DNA of 64,000 bases from QHVT01 sp036399015 (GCA_036399015.1 DASWNW010000038.1:124001-188000); one strand, 5' to 3'; counted from the first letter of the stretch, positions 9,389 through 17,577 are shown. Made by a program: numbers and translations. Notes: generated by a model not told the origin, from the letters alone.

Positions 9389-10640
9389 AAGCTTCCGGTA
9401 CGAACAGGCTCGTTACCCGGTTCTCCGGGATGAGGTACTTCCGCGCCACGTGGGCGAGGTCGTCGGCGGTGGCGTTGCGGTAGGGGTCGAGCCAGCGCTG
9501 CACGAGCGACGGGTCGTTGAAGTAGGTCGCCATCATCCCGATCAGGTCCGCGCGTGCGTCGAAGGTCTCGAGCTGGTGCGCGTACTCCATCTCGGCGCGG
9601 TTCTTGGCGCGCGTCAGCTCGTCGTCGGTGATGCCTCCGACGCTGATGCGGGCGACCTCCTCGTCGATCGCCGACTCGAGCCTCTCGATGGCCACCCCTT
9701 CGCGCGCCGTCGCCTGCAGCAGCAGCAGCCCCGTCGCCTCGGTCGGCAGGACGTAGGTGGCGACGTCCTGCGCGATCTGCTGCTCGTGCACCAGCGCGCG
9801 GTCGAGGCGGCTGGCCTTGTCGGAGGCGAGGACCGTCGTCAGCAGGTCGGCGTGCACCCAGTCCGTCTCCCCCATCTTCGGGAGGTGATAGAGACGGTAG
9901 ATGCGGGGGAGCTGCACCGGCGACGCGAACGTCTCCCGCACCTCGTGACCGGCCGGCTTGCGCTGCAGGTCGAAGCCGGGGAACAAGCGGCCCGGCTCGA
10001 ATTCGGAGAAGTAGTGGTCGACGAGCCGGCGCGCCTCGTCGGCCGCGAAGTCGCCGACGATGGTGAGCGTGCAGTTGTCGGGGCGGTACCAGGTGGCGAA
10101 GAACTCGCGGATGTCGTCGAGCGACGCCGCCTCGAGGTCCTCCATCGACCCGATGGTCGCCCAGTGGTACGAGTACTCGGGATTGAACGCGAGCCGGAGC
10201 AGGCGCTCGAACGCGGTGCCGTACGGCACGTTGTCGTAGCGCTGGCGCCGCTCCTCCTTGACCACCTCGCGCTGGATGTCGAGCTTCTCCTGCGTCAGGG
10301 CGGGAAGGAAGAAGCCCATCCGGTCGGACTCGAGCCAGAGGCCGAGGGCGAGGTAGTTGGAGGGGAGCGTCTCGAAGTAGTTCGTGCGGTCGAAGAAGGT
10401 GGTGCCGTTGAGGACCCCGCCCACCGACTGCACGTAGCGGAAGTGCTCGTTGTTGCCGACGTGCTGCGAGCCGGAGAAGAGCATGTGCTCGAACAGGTGC
10501 GCGAAGCCCGTGCGCCCCGGCCGCTCGTTCTTCGACCCGACGTGGTACCAGAGGTTGATCGCCACGAGCGGCGCCGAGTGGTCCTCGTTGAGGACGACCC
10601 GCAGACCATTGTCGAGGCGGTATTCGGTGAGGTTGAGCAT
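9387..10640 (-). CDS. M16 zinc metallopeptidase (active subunit)
   Basis: A 417-residue M16 peptidase. The inverted zinc motif is intact: H48-LF-E51-H52 in GFAHLFEHMLFSGS. The third ligand glutamate lies about 76 residues on, in VVKEERRQR (near residue 129). The C-terminal domain (RAKNRAEMEY) is present. It should cleave peptides in a clam-shell chamber with the inactive partner encoded just downstream. No signal peptide is visible. Iterated palindromes with the same word flank the gene on both sides. Confidence 0.93.
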   Translation of the reverse strand: MLNLTEYRLDNGLRVVLNEDHSAPLVAINLWYHVGSKNERPGRTGFAHLFEHMLFSGSQHVGNNEHFRYVQSVGGVLNGTTFFDRTNYFETLPSNYLALGLWLESDRMGFFLPALTQEKLDIQREVVKEERRQRYDNVPYGTAFERLLRLAFNPEYSYHWATIGSMEDLEAASLDDIREFFATWYRPDNCTLTIVGDFAADEARRLVDHYFSEFEPGRLFPGFDLQRKPAGHEVRETFASPVQLPRIYRLYHLPKMGETDWVHADLLTTVLASDKASRLDRALVHEQQIAQDVATYVLPTEATGLLLLQATAREGVAIERLESAIDEEVARISVGGITDDELTRAKNRAEMEYAHQLETFDARADLIGMMATYFNDPSLVQRWLDPYRNATADDLAHVARKYLIPENRVTSLFVPEA

Positions 10641-10668
10641 CGGAGGGGGAGTTCTATCACGACCACAC

Positions 10669-10752
10669 GAATGAAGAATTTCGAATTTCGAATGAAGAAT
10701 GGGCCCCCGCCGAACGCAACTTCTTCATTCTTCATTCGAAATTCTTCATTCG
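10669..10752. repeat. Iterated palindrome, word ATTCTTCATTCGAA (copy C2)
   Basis: The left arm (10669-10700) carries GAATGAAGAATTTC-type units. The right arm (10721-10752) carries TTCTTCATTC and ATTCGAAATTCTTC, and the two are complementary over about 30 bases. It fills the divergent gap between the M16 start and the deoxynucleoside kinase start, so both promoters must lie in or beside it. Confidence 0.85.
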
Positions 10753-10781
10753 CACGCCTTCTGCCTTTATCCTTTCGCCCC

Positions 10782-11423
10782 GTGAGCTCGCTTCCCTTCC
10801 GCCACATCGCGATCGAGGGGCCGATCGGGGTCGGCAAGACTTCGCTGACCTCGCTGCTGGCGAAGCGGTTCCGGGGGACGCGCGTGCTCGAGGACGTCGA
10901 CAACCCCTTCCTCGACGACTTCTACAAGGACAAGCGGGGGGCGGCGTTCCGGACCGAGCTCTTCTTCCTCCTCTCCCGCCACGATCAGCAGCGGCAGGTC
11001 GCGCAGCGGGACCTCTTCACGGAGCTCATCCTCGCCGACTACACCTTCGCCAAGAGCAAGATCTTCGCGTACCTCACCCTCGACGACTCCGAGCTCATGA
11101 TCTACAACCGGCTCTACGACCTGCTGTGGGAGCAGGTGCCGAAGCCGGAGCTGGTGATTTACCTCCAGGGGAACCTTGATACACTCCTCAAACGCATAAA
11201 AAAGCGTGGGCGTGCCTACGAAAAGGCAATCTCGTCATCGTATTTGCAGGAGCTCAGTGAGGCGTACTCGCACTACTTTTACCGGTACGACGAGACGCCG
11301 CTGCTGGTCGTGAACACGAACGAGATCGATTTCGTGAACACGCCCGAGCATTTCGAACAGCTCGTGGAGCAGGTTCGGAACGCTCAAAAGGGAACTCAGT
11401 ACTACGTACCGCTTGGATCCTGA
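10782..11423 (+). CDS. Deoxynucleoside kinase family protein
   Basis: A 213-residue protein with the P-loop GPIGVGKTSL at residues 13-22 and a C-terminal part typical of dNK-type kinases (LVIYLQGNLDTLLKRIKKRGR, then YDETPLLVV). The family phosphorylates deoxyadenosine or deoxyguanosine for nucleotide salvage in the cytoplasm. The GTG at 10782 gives MSSLPFRHIAIEGPIG and is the only start close to the P-loop. The long upstream reading is antisense to the M16 gene and not real. Confidence 0.85.
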   Translation: MSSLPFRHIAIEGPIGVGKTSLTSLLAKRFRGTRVLEDVDNPFLDDFYKDKRGAAFRTELFFLLSRHDQQRQVAQRDLFTELILADYTFAKSKIFAYLTLDDSELMIYNRLYDLLWEQVPKPELVIYLQGNLDTLLKRIKKRGRAYEKAISSSYLQELSEAYSHYFYRYDETPLLVVNTNEIDFVNTPEHFEQLVEQVRNAQKGTQYYVPLGS

Positions 11424-11450
11424 GTGAACGGACCGGGACGGGGATCGTAG

Positions 11451-11534
11451 GGAACGCGGAACGCTGAACACGGAACGATGAACCGCCCCAAGCGAGAGCT
11501 CATCGTTCACCGTTCATCCTTCATCGTTCACTCC
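11451..11534. repeat. Iterated palindrome, word GAACGNTGAAC / GTTCATC (element D)
   Basis: The left arm at 11451-11485 has repeated GGAACG and TGAAC units. The right arm at 11501-11534 has ATCGTTCAC, CGTTCATCC and TTCATCGTTCAC. The arms can pair around a 15-base loop. It occupies the gap between the kinase stop and panB and may act as a terminator or processing site. Confidence 0.8.
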
Positions 11535-11562
11535 GCCCTCTGCTCGTGCCACGGAGGAGTCA

Positions 11563-12447
11563 ATGAACGATAGGAAGAAGGTCACCGTCCCCGCCGTCCG
11601 CGCGATGAAGGGCAAGTCCCGCATCGGCATGCTCACCGCCTACGACTACCCCAGCGCCAAAGTCGCCGACGCGGCCGGCGCGGACGTACTCCTGGTCGGC
11701 GATTCCCTCGGCATGGTCGTCCTCGGCTACCCCGACACGCTGAGCGTCACCGTCGACGACATGCTCCACCACACCAAGGCGGTCGTGCGCGGCACGAAGG
11801 CGTCGCTGATCGTCGCCGACATGCCCTACCTCTCGTACCACGTCTCGGTCGAGGAGTCGGTGCGCAACGCCGGCCGCTTCATCCAGGCCGGCGCGCACGC
11901 GGTGAAGATCGAAGGGGCGAAGCCGGGGCGCATCAGGACCATTGAGGCGATCCTCGAGGCCGAGATCCCGGTCATGGGGCACATCGGGCTCACCCCGCAG
12001 TCGGTCAACGCCCTCGGCGGCTTCAAGCTGCAGGGGAAGAACGCCGACGACGCCCGCCGCATGATCGACGAGGCGGTCGCGCTCGAGCGCGCCGGCTGCT
12101 TCTCCCTCGTCCTCGAATGCGTCCCATCCGAGCTCGCCGCGATGATCACCGAGCAGCTCACCATCCCCACCATCGGTATCGGCGCCGGCCCCTCGTGCGA
12201 CGGGCAGGTGCTCGTCTTCCACGACGTCCTCGGCATCTACGACGGCCACACGCCGAAGTTCGTCCGCCAGTACGCCCACGTCGCGCAGGACATGCAGCAG
12301 GCGCTCGAGGGCTACCTCGCCGACGTCCGCAGCGGCGCCTTCCCCGACGAGGCGAAGGAGTCGTTCCACATGGCCAGCGACGAGGAGCTCAAGCGGCTCT
12401 ACGCGACGCGCGACGACGGCGGGGTCGTGGTCGAGATGCCTCGATGA
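11563..12447 (+). CDS. panB: 3-methyl-2-oxobutanoate hydroxymethyltransferase
   Basis: A 294-residue enzyme of the first pantothenate step, adding a hydroxymethyl group from methylene-THF to ketoisovalerate. Motifs are LTAYDYPSAK, VGDSLGMVVLG (Mg ligand Asp), ADMPYLSY, KIEGAKPG and GIGAGPSCDGQVLV. GGAGG precedes the start. It overlaps panC by 4 bp (ATGA) and heads a panB-panC-panD-like operon. Confidence 0.97.
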   Translation: MNDRKKVTVPAVRAMKGKSRIGMLTAYDYPSAKVADAAGADVLLVGDSLGMVVLGYPDTLSVTVDDMLHHTKAVVRGTKASLIVADMPYLSYHVSVEESVRNAGRFIQAGAHAVKIEGAKPGRIRTIEAILEAEIPVMGHIGLTPQSVNALGGFKLQGKNADDARRMIDEAVALERAGCFSLVLECVPSELAAMITEQLTIPTIGIGAGPSCDGQVLVFHDVLGIYDGHTPKFVRQYAHVAQDMQQALEGYLADVRSGAFPDEAKESFHMASDEELKRLYATRDDGGVVVEMPR

Positions 12448-13295
12448 ACGTCGCCTGGCGCATCGAGGAAGTCCGTGGCGCGATCCGCAAGGCACGCATG
12501 GCCGGCGCCACCGTCGGCCTCGTGCCCACCATGGGCTTTCTCCACGAGGGACATCTCTCGCTCATCCGCGTGCTGCGCGAGGCAGGCGCCTCGTTCATCG
12601 CCGTCTCGATCTTCGTCAACCCGCGGCAGTTCGGCGCGAATGAAGACTTCGCCCGCTACCCGCGCGACGAGGAGCGGGACGCGGCGCTGCTGGAGAAGGA
12701 AGGCGTCGACCTCCTCTTCCTCCCCGCGGTCGAGACGATGTACGCGGAGGGGGCGAACACGGTCGTGTCGGTAGGGAGCGTGGCGAAGCCGCTGGAAGGC
12801 GAGCGCCGCCCCGGCCACTTCGACGGCGTGGCCACCGTCGTGGCGAAGCTGTTCAACATCGTGCAAAGTGACCTGGCGGCGTTCGGACGGAAAGACGCGC
12901 AGCAGTGCGCCGTCATCGAGCAGATGGTGCGCGACCTCGACTTCCCGGTGCGCCTCGTCTTCGGTGAGACGCTGCGCGAGGACGACGGCCTGGCCATGTC
13001 GTCGCGCAACGCCTATCTCTCCGCCGACGAGCGGAAGAAGGCGCCGGTGCTCTACCGCGCCCTGCGTGCCGGCGAGAACGCGATCGCGCACGGCATCCGC
13101 GACGCGGCCGCGATCGAGCAGCTCATGCGCCGCGTCGTGTCGGAAGAGGGTGACGTGGACGTCGACTATCTCGCCGTCGTCGATCCGCTCACGTTCGAGC
13201 CGCCCACCCGCTCCACCCGCGACGTGCTGCTGGCGGGGGCAGTGCGGGTCGGCAAAACGCGCCTGATCGACAACGTGCGGGTGCCGCACGCATGA
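12444..13295 (+). CDS. panC: Pantothenate synthetase
   Basis: A 283-residue enzyme joining pantoate and beta-alanine with ATP. The signature VPTMGFLHEGHLSLI holds the HxGH adenylate-binding motif, and SIFVNPRQFG, FGRKDAQQ and MSSRNAYLS follow. The start is taken from the 4-bp overlap with panB. It overlaps the PanD-like gene by 4 bp at its end, so the three genes are tightly coupled. Confidence 0.97.
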   Translation: MNVAWRIEEVRGAIRKARMAGATVGLVPTMGFLHEGHLSLIRVLREAGASFIAVSIFVNPRQFGANEDFARYPRDEERDAALLEKEGVDLLFLPAVETMYAEGANTVVSVGSVAKPLEGERRPGHFDGVATVVAKLFNIVQSDLAAFGRKDAQQCAVIEQMVRDLDFPVRLVFGETLREDDGLAMSSRNAYLSADERKKAPVLYRALRAGENAIAHGIRDAAAIEQLMRRVVSEEGDVDVDYLAVVDPLTFEPPTRSTRDVLLAGAVRVGKTRLIDNVRVPHA

Positions 13296-13669
13296 TGCGG
13301 CGGCTGGTGCGGGCGGCGATCCGCAACGCCACCGTCACGCGCGGCGACGGCCTCACGCTGCGCCTCGACCCGGTCATCCTCCGCGCCGCGAACATCCTGC
13401 CGCTCGAAGAGGTGGAGCTCGTCCATCACGAGACCGGTGAACGCTTCACCACCTTCGCCGAGCTCGGAGGCGACGGCGAGGTCCTCGCGCCGCGCATCCG
13501 CACCGGCGACGCGGTGAGCATCGTCTCCTGGGGCACGATGCACGACGGGCAAACGCTGAATCACACGGCGAAGATCGTAACGCTCGACGCCGACAACAGG
13601 GTGGTGGCGGTGACGGAAGTCTCAGCGACGCCCAAAGTCGATGAACCCCCGCTCCACATCCACCCCTAA
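13292..13669 (+). CDS. Aspartate 1-decarboxylase (PanD) homologue lacking the pyruvoyl-forming Gly-Ser site
   Basis: A 125-residue protein in the panD place of the operon, with PanD-like length and sequence: IRNATVTRGDG at the start, GERFTTFAELGGDGEV in the middle, and IRTGDAVSIVSWGTM for the usual GDxVIIxAYxxM. Normal PanD precursors cut themselves between Gly24 and Ser25 in a YxGSxT stretch to make the pyruvoyl group. Here the equivalent reads GDGLTLRLDP: the YxGS is gone and a Thr aligns with the Ser. The NGAAA segment of the active site is also shortened to LAPR, and the AYA tyrosine is a Trp. It is thus a pseudoenzyme, a partner protein or a different catalyst. The gene looks intact and is coupled to panC; its tail overlaps the convergent RNB gene by 48 bp. 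Confidence 0.75.
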   Translation: MMRRLVRAAIRNATVTRGDGLTLRLDPVILRAANILPLEEVELVHHETGERFTTFAELGGDGEVLAPRIRTGDAVSIVSWGTMHDGQTLNHTAKIVTLDADNRVVAVTEVSATPKVDEPPLHIHP

Positions 13670-15079
13670 CAGCTTCACCTTCGTGCGGTCGCCGATGTCC
13701 AGACCCTCCGAGCCGCGCACCACCTTCCCCTCGATCGGCGGGTTGAAGATGCGCACCCACGTACCCTTCGCCGACGCGCCGGTGACGACGCCGTCGAACG
13801 ACTCGCCGACGCGGTTCGCGAGCATGTAAGCCGCCGCGGTCTTGCGCACCTGGCGCTCGACCTTGTTCGCGGCGTCCTCCTGGTTCGTGCAGTGCTCCGC
13901 GAGCTCCGCCAGCTCCTCGACCGTGTACGGCGGCTCCTCCCCTGCCAGCGCCGCCTTCACCAGCCTGTGCGTGATCAGGTCGGGATAGCGGCGGTTCGGC
14001 GCGGTGGAGTGCGTGTAGTCCTTCACCGCCAGCCCGAAGTGGCCGGCCGGCTTGTCGCCCGCCTCCTCCACGACGTACTCCCCCGCTCCCATCGCCTTCA
14101 CGATCGACAGCGACAGATCGGGGAAGCGCATCGGGTCGGCCTTCTTCATCCGCTTGAGGAACTCCTCGAGCGCCTTCGCATCCGGCTCCGGCGGCAGCCG
14201 CTCCCCCAGCTCCTCGGCGATGCGCTCGATGCGGTCCCAACGCTCCGGCGAGCGCACGACGCGGCGGATGCTCGGCAGTTTCTGCCGCGCCAGGTAGCGG
14301 GCCGTGACGCCGTTCGCGGCAATCATGAAGTCCTCGATGAGGAGGCGCGCGTTGTTCCGCCGCGACTGCCGCAGCTCGACCACCTGCCCGTCGCGGATCA
14401 CCGGACGCGCCTCGATCGTCTCGAGGTCGAGCGCGCCGTTCTCGTGGCGGAGATCGCGCATCCGGTCGGCGGCGCGGTCCTGCAGCCGCAGCGACTCGGC
14501 CAGACCTTCGACGCGGCGCAGCTTCGCCGGCTCGTCGTCCTCGCCGTCGAGCCAGGCGGCGACGCGGTCGTACGCCAGTTTGGCGTGGTTGTGCACGAGC
14601 CCCCGATACAGATCCTCGGCGACGATGTGGCCGTCGTCGCGCACCGTCAGCTCGATCACCAGGGCGACGCGGTCGTGCCCCTCGTTGAGCGAGGTGAGAT
14701 CGGTGGAGAGCTTCTCGGGCAGCATCGGAAAGATCGTCGCGGCCGTGTACACCGAGGTGGTGTTGTGGCGCGCGTGGCGATCGATGGGGGTGTCCTTCTT
14801 CACCAGCGCGTCCACGTCGGCGACGGCGATGAGGATGCGCACGTTCCCGTCGCCGGCGTCCTCTCCCCATGTGAGCTGGTCGAGATCGCGCGAGTCGTCG
14901 TTGTCGATCGAGCACCAGCCCCAGTGCCGGAGGTCGCGCACCGAGTCGTCGGGAAGCGCGGGACCGCGGATGCCTTCGAGCTGCTTACGAACGTCCTTGT
15001 TGAAGTCGGGATCGAGGCCCTTGTCGATCATCGCCTGACGCGCCAACTCGTCGAGGAGCTCTTCATGCTTGCGATTCAT
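13622..15079 (-). CDS. RNB-domain exoribonuclease (short RNase II/R family)
   Basis: A 485-residue protein. A short N-terminal region leads to the RNB catalytic domain (about 60-390; SIDNDDSRDLDQL, then DGNVRILIAVADVDALV). THSTAPNRRYPDLITHR is the conserved RNB C-terminal signature, and a final S1-like domain follows (VVTGASAKGTWVRIFN). The cold-shock domains of full RNase R are absent. Of the four metal-binding Asp residues the last is Gln (DLDQ instead of DLDD). Family members degrade RNA 3' to 5'. The start MNRKHEELL at 15079 leaves only 24 bp to the divergent PxpB-PxpC start. An ATG at 15100 is an alternative. Confidence 0.88.
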   Translation of the reverse strand: MNRKHEELLDELARQAMIDKGLDPDFNKDVRKQLEGIRGPALPDDSVRDLRHWGWCSIDNDDSRDLDQLTWGEDAGDGNVRILIAVADVDALVKKDTPIDRHARHNTTSVYTAATIFPMLPEKLSTDLTSLNEGHDRVALVIELTVRDDGHIVAEDLYRGLVHNHAKLAYDRVAAWLDGEDDEPAKLRRVEGLAESLRLQDRAADRMRDLRHENGALDLETIEARPVIRDGQVVELRQSRRNNARLLIEDFMIAANGVTARYLARQKLPSIRRVVRSPERWDRIERIAEELGERLPPEPDAKALEEFLKRMKKADPMRFPDLSLSIVKAMGAGEYVVEEAGDKPAGHFGLAVKDYTHSTAPNRRYPDLITHRLVKAALAGEEPPYTVEELAELAEHCTNQEDAANKVERQVRKTAAAYMLANRVGESFDGVVTGASAKGTWVRIFNPPIEGKVVRGSEGLDIGDRTKVKLLGVDVERGFIDFGRR

Positions 15080-15103
15080 GGCCGCGGACGTTATCACCAT
15101 GGC

Positions 15104-16318
15104 GTGAACGGGGTGCCGGCGGGCGACAACGCGATGCTCGTGGAGCTCGGCGACGTGACGGCCGAGGAGCTGCACGCCGCGGCGAGGGAAATGCGGGGGA
15201 GGCCGGGTGTGCGGAAGGTCATCCCGGGGCATTCATCGCTCTACGTGATCTACGGCTCCGGCCCCGACGCGGAGGAATCGCAGCGCGAGCCGCGCGAGCA
15301 TCGGATCCGTGTGGTGTTCGACGGGCCCGACCTGCGCATCCCGATCGACGACCTCCTGGCGCGTCTGCCGCTCCGGCTCACGGTGCGCTATCTCGGCTTT
15401 CGCGGCGGCTTCGCGTATCTCGACGGCTGGCCGGAGGAGTGGGCGATGCCGCGACGTCCGACGTCGCGCCCGGTGAAGGCCGGCTCGTTCGCGGTGGCGG
15501 GGACGGTGGCGGGGTTCTACCCGATCGACACGCCCGGCGGATGGAACATCCTCGGCCATACCGATGCGGAGGTGGAGAACGCATTCGTCCCCGGCGACAC
15601 GATCGTCGTCGTCCCCTGGAGCGGCGGGCTCTCAGCCCGCCCGGGACGGCCTGAGAGGCCGTCCCTCCAGAGAGCGACGCTCGTCAATTCACCGCTGACC
15701 ACCATCCTCGGCGTCCCCTTCGACGACGTCGCCGCGGAGCTGGCACGCAACGCCGTGCGCGGCAACGTCGAGCTCCTCGAATGCGCGATGACCGGCCCGC
15801 GGCTCCGCTTCGAGCAGGACGCCGTCATCGCCTGGTGCCCGCCCGATCTCCGGATCGAGACCCGCCGCGTGCGAGCGGGCGAAGAGGTGTCGTTCGGAAG
15901 GATCTCCGGCGGCCTGCGCGCCTACCTCGCCATCGGCGACGAAGAAGGGATCGTCGGGAGCATCGAGCGCGGCGACCGCCACGTCATCCGCGCGCTGAAA
16001 GGGCCGCACGACACTCCGATCGCAGAAGAGGTCGAGTGCGAGGTCACGCCGCAGCTCGATCGGGTCGGCATCCGACTGCGTCCACTGCAGGCGCTGCACG
16101 TTGCCATCCCCGCAGACCTGAAGTCGATCGGCATGCAGCGGGGGACGGTGCAGCTTCATCCCGACGGCTCGCTGGTGGCCATGGGGCCGGATCATCCGGT
16201 CACCGGCGGCTATCTGCAGCCGATGACCGTGATCGTGTCGGAGAGGTGGAAGCTCGCCCAGCTCGTGCCGGGCGAGCGGGTGGTGCTCAAGACCCGAACT
16301 GATAGCCGGAGCGGCTGA
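15104..16318 (+). CDS. Fused 5-oxoprolinase subunits PxpB and PxpC (KipI-KipA)
   Basis: A 404-residue protein. Residues 1-170 match PxpB/KipI: PAGDNAMLVELGD at the start, then YLGFRGGFAYLDGWPEE and GTVAGFYPIDTPGGWNILG. Residues from about 190 match PxpC/KipA: SPLTTILG, then ECAMTGPRLRFEQDAVIAW, GLRAYLAI and VTGGYLQPMTVIV. Together with PxpA, which is not in the window, these make the ATP-dependent 5-oxoprolinase that opens pyroglutamate to glutamate. The joint between the halves (residues about 172-189) is encoded by a double-hairpin repeat and has no domain homology. Start GTG at 15104 gives MNGVPAGDNAM. The tail overlaps the convergent VWFA gene by 32 bp. Confidence 0.87.
   Translation: MNGVPAGDNAMLVELGDVTAEELHAAAREMRGRPGVRKVIPGHSSLYVIYGSGPDAEESQREPREHRIRVVFDGPDLRIPIDDLLARLPLRLTVRYLGFRGGFAYLDGWPEEWAMPRRPTSRPVKAGSFAVAGTVAGFYPIDTPGGWNILGHTDAEVENAFVPGDTIVVVPWSGGLSARPGRPERPSLQRATLVNSPLTTILGVPFDDVAAELARNAVRGNVELLECAMTGPRLRFEQDAVIAWCPPDLRIETRRVRAGEEVSFGRISGGLRAYLAIGDEEGIVGSIERGDRHVIRALKGPHDTPIAEEVECEVTPQLDRVGIRLRPLQALHVAIPADLKSIGMQRGTVQLHPDGSLVAMGPDHPVTGGYLQPMTVIVSERWKLAQLVPGERVVLKTRTDSRSG
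15617..15669. repeat. Double-hairpin element with TGGAGC/CTCCA outer pair (copy G1), inside the PxpB-PxpC gene
   Basis: Outer TGGAG (15617-15621) pairs with CTCCA (15665-15669). Inside are two perfect hairpins: GGCGGGCT-CTC-AGCCCGCC at 15623-15641 and GGGACGGCCT-GAG-AGGCCGTCCC at 15643-15665. Loops CTC and GAG are complementary to each other. It is in frame and read as part of the protein. A related element is at 34868-34924. Confidence 0.85.
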
Positions 16319-17342
16319 CGACCTTGAACTCCGGGTTGCGCAGCGAGACTTCGACCTTCTGGAACCCACGCTCCCCCTTCGGCTTCTGGGTGCGGTAGGT
16401 GAGGAGGTAGTAGCCGGCGTTGGTGTCCTCGATGCGGTCGACGGCCGACTTGAAGCTCGTGTTGAACTGGAAGTAGTTGCCGCCGGTCGACTCCGAGATC
16501 TCGGAGAGGCGCTGGTGCACGTAGGTGGTCAGGCGGGCGTCCTGCTGGAGCTGCACGCCGTACACGGAGACGTTCGCCGCGTTGAGCGACTCGAGCATCG
16601 GGTCGAGGTACTGGCTGCGGGTGGTGAGGATGTCGCCGACCAGGCTCGACTCCTCGCGGTCGGCGATGCCGGGCGAGAAGAGCACCAGGTTCTTGCGCGC
16701 GCGGATGGGGCGCGTGGCGTCGGCGAGGAGGTCGAGCGCCTGGTACACCGTGCCGGTCTTGTTGACCATCTTCTTCGTGTCGATGTTGCGGAGGATCGAG
16801 GCGGTCTCGCCCGCCGGGGCCTTGGTGATGCCGCGCCCGAAGCGGGTGGCGTCGGCGAGGGCGCGCTCGAGCTGCCGCTTGTCGCTCGTGAAGTCGGTGT
16901 AGACCTTGAGGCGCACGTCGTGGCCGACGATGGCGACCAGGTCGTTCTCCTTCATGTCGTTGCGGACGAAGTCTTTCACCGCCTCGCGGGCGAGGGTGAG
17001 CTGGCTCTGGAACTGCGACGGCTCCATCGGCTTGTCGAAGAAGAAGATGAAGTAGCGGTCTTCGCGCACCCGCTCCACCTTGAACGGCGCGTTGGCCTCG
17101 GTGGCGTCGAGCAGGCGGCGGTTGGTGAAGTAGTCGACCGAGTCGATCTTCTGCACGGTCCCGTTTTCCTTGACCACGAAGTCGTCCGGGCCGAGGCCGA
17201 GGATCTGGTTGCCGCGGGAATCGGTGACGATGACGTCGAGGAGGACCGCGTTGACGTCGATCTCCTGCTGGAACGTGCCGGTCTGGGCGAAGGTGGGAAG
17301 TGCGAGCGCGAGAAGCGCGATGAGGACTGCGAAACGCTTCAT
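16287..17342 (-). CDS. Secreted VWFA-domain protein (acidobacterial type)
   Basis: A 351-residue protein with signal peptide MKRFAVLIALLALALPTFAQ. A short beta domain follows (VLLDVIVTDSRGNQILGLGP, FVVKENG), then a von Willebrand A-like domain (about 95-290) starting RYFIFFFDKP and ending in a long C-terminal strand region (YYLLTYRTQKPKGERGF). This matches the VWFA-related family abundant in Acidobacteriota. Its role is unknown; it is probably an exported binding protein. Start 17342 has AGGAGA upstream; a longer in-frame start 27 bp upstream lacks one. Confidence 0.9.
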   Translation of the reverse strand: MKRFAVLIALLALALPTFAQTGTFQQEIDVNAVLLDVIVTDSRGNQILGLGPDDFVVKENGTVQKIDSVDYFTNRRLLDATEANAPFKVERVREDRYFIFFFDKPMEPSQFQSQLTLAREAVKDFVRNDMKENDLVAIVGHDVRLKVYTDFTSDKRQLERALADATRFGRGITKAPAGETASILRNIDTKKMVNKTGTVYQALDLLADATRPIRARKNLVLFSPGIADREESSLVGDILTTRSQYLDPMLESLNAANVSVYGVQLQQDARLTTYVHQRLSEISESTGGNYFQFNTSFKSAVDRIEDTNAGYYLLTYRTQKPKGERGFQKVEVSLRNPEFKVVSRSGYQFGS

Positions 17343-17500
17343 AAATGGATCTCCTGTCGTATTTCGCAACGGGGCCCTGCAGGGGGCGATTCCGTGTTCA
17401 CAGGAATGAACGGAAGGGGTATCCAGTTAGTTTGACCGCTTGGCGCGAAATCACTAGAATCCGCGCCTCCTGCGGCGAACCCTTCGCGGCAGAAGCAAAT

Positions 17501-17577
17501 CGGGGCATAGCTCAGCCTGGTAGAGCGCACGGTTCGGGACCGTGAGGTCGGAGGTTCAAGTCCTCTTGCCCCGACCA
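17501..17577 (+). tRNA. tRNA-Pro(CGG)
   Basis: A 77-base cloverleaf with acceptor stem CGGGGCA/TGCCCCG, a D arm with AGCTCAGCCTGGTAGAGC, and anticodon stem CACGG/CCGTG. Loop TTCGGGA gives anticodon CGG (codon CCG). The T arm is GAGG-TTCAAGT-CCTC and an encoded CCA ends it. It stands alone between the VWFA gene and a small membrane-protein gene. Confidence 0.97.

Noticed and set aside
9450..10781. N-terminal extension of the deoxynucleoside kinase frame
   Set aside because: It is antisense to the active M16 peptidase; kinase homology begins only after the GTG at 10782.
15617..15669. tRNA-like or group II intron structure
   Set aside because: Two short perfect hairpins in a short outer pair lack D/T arm sequences, an anticodon arm or intron domains.
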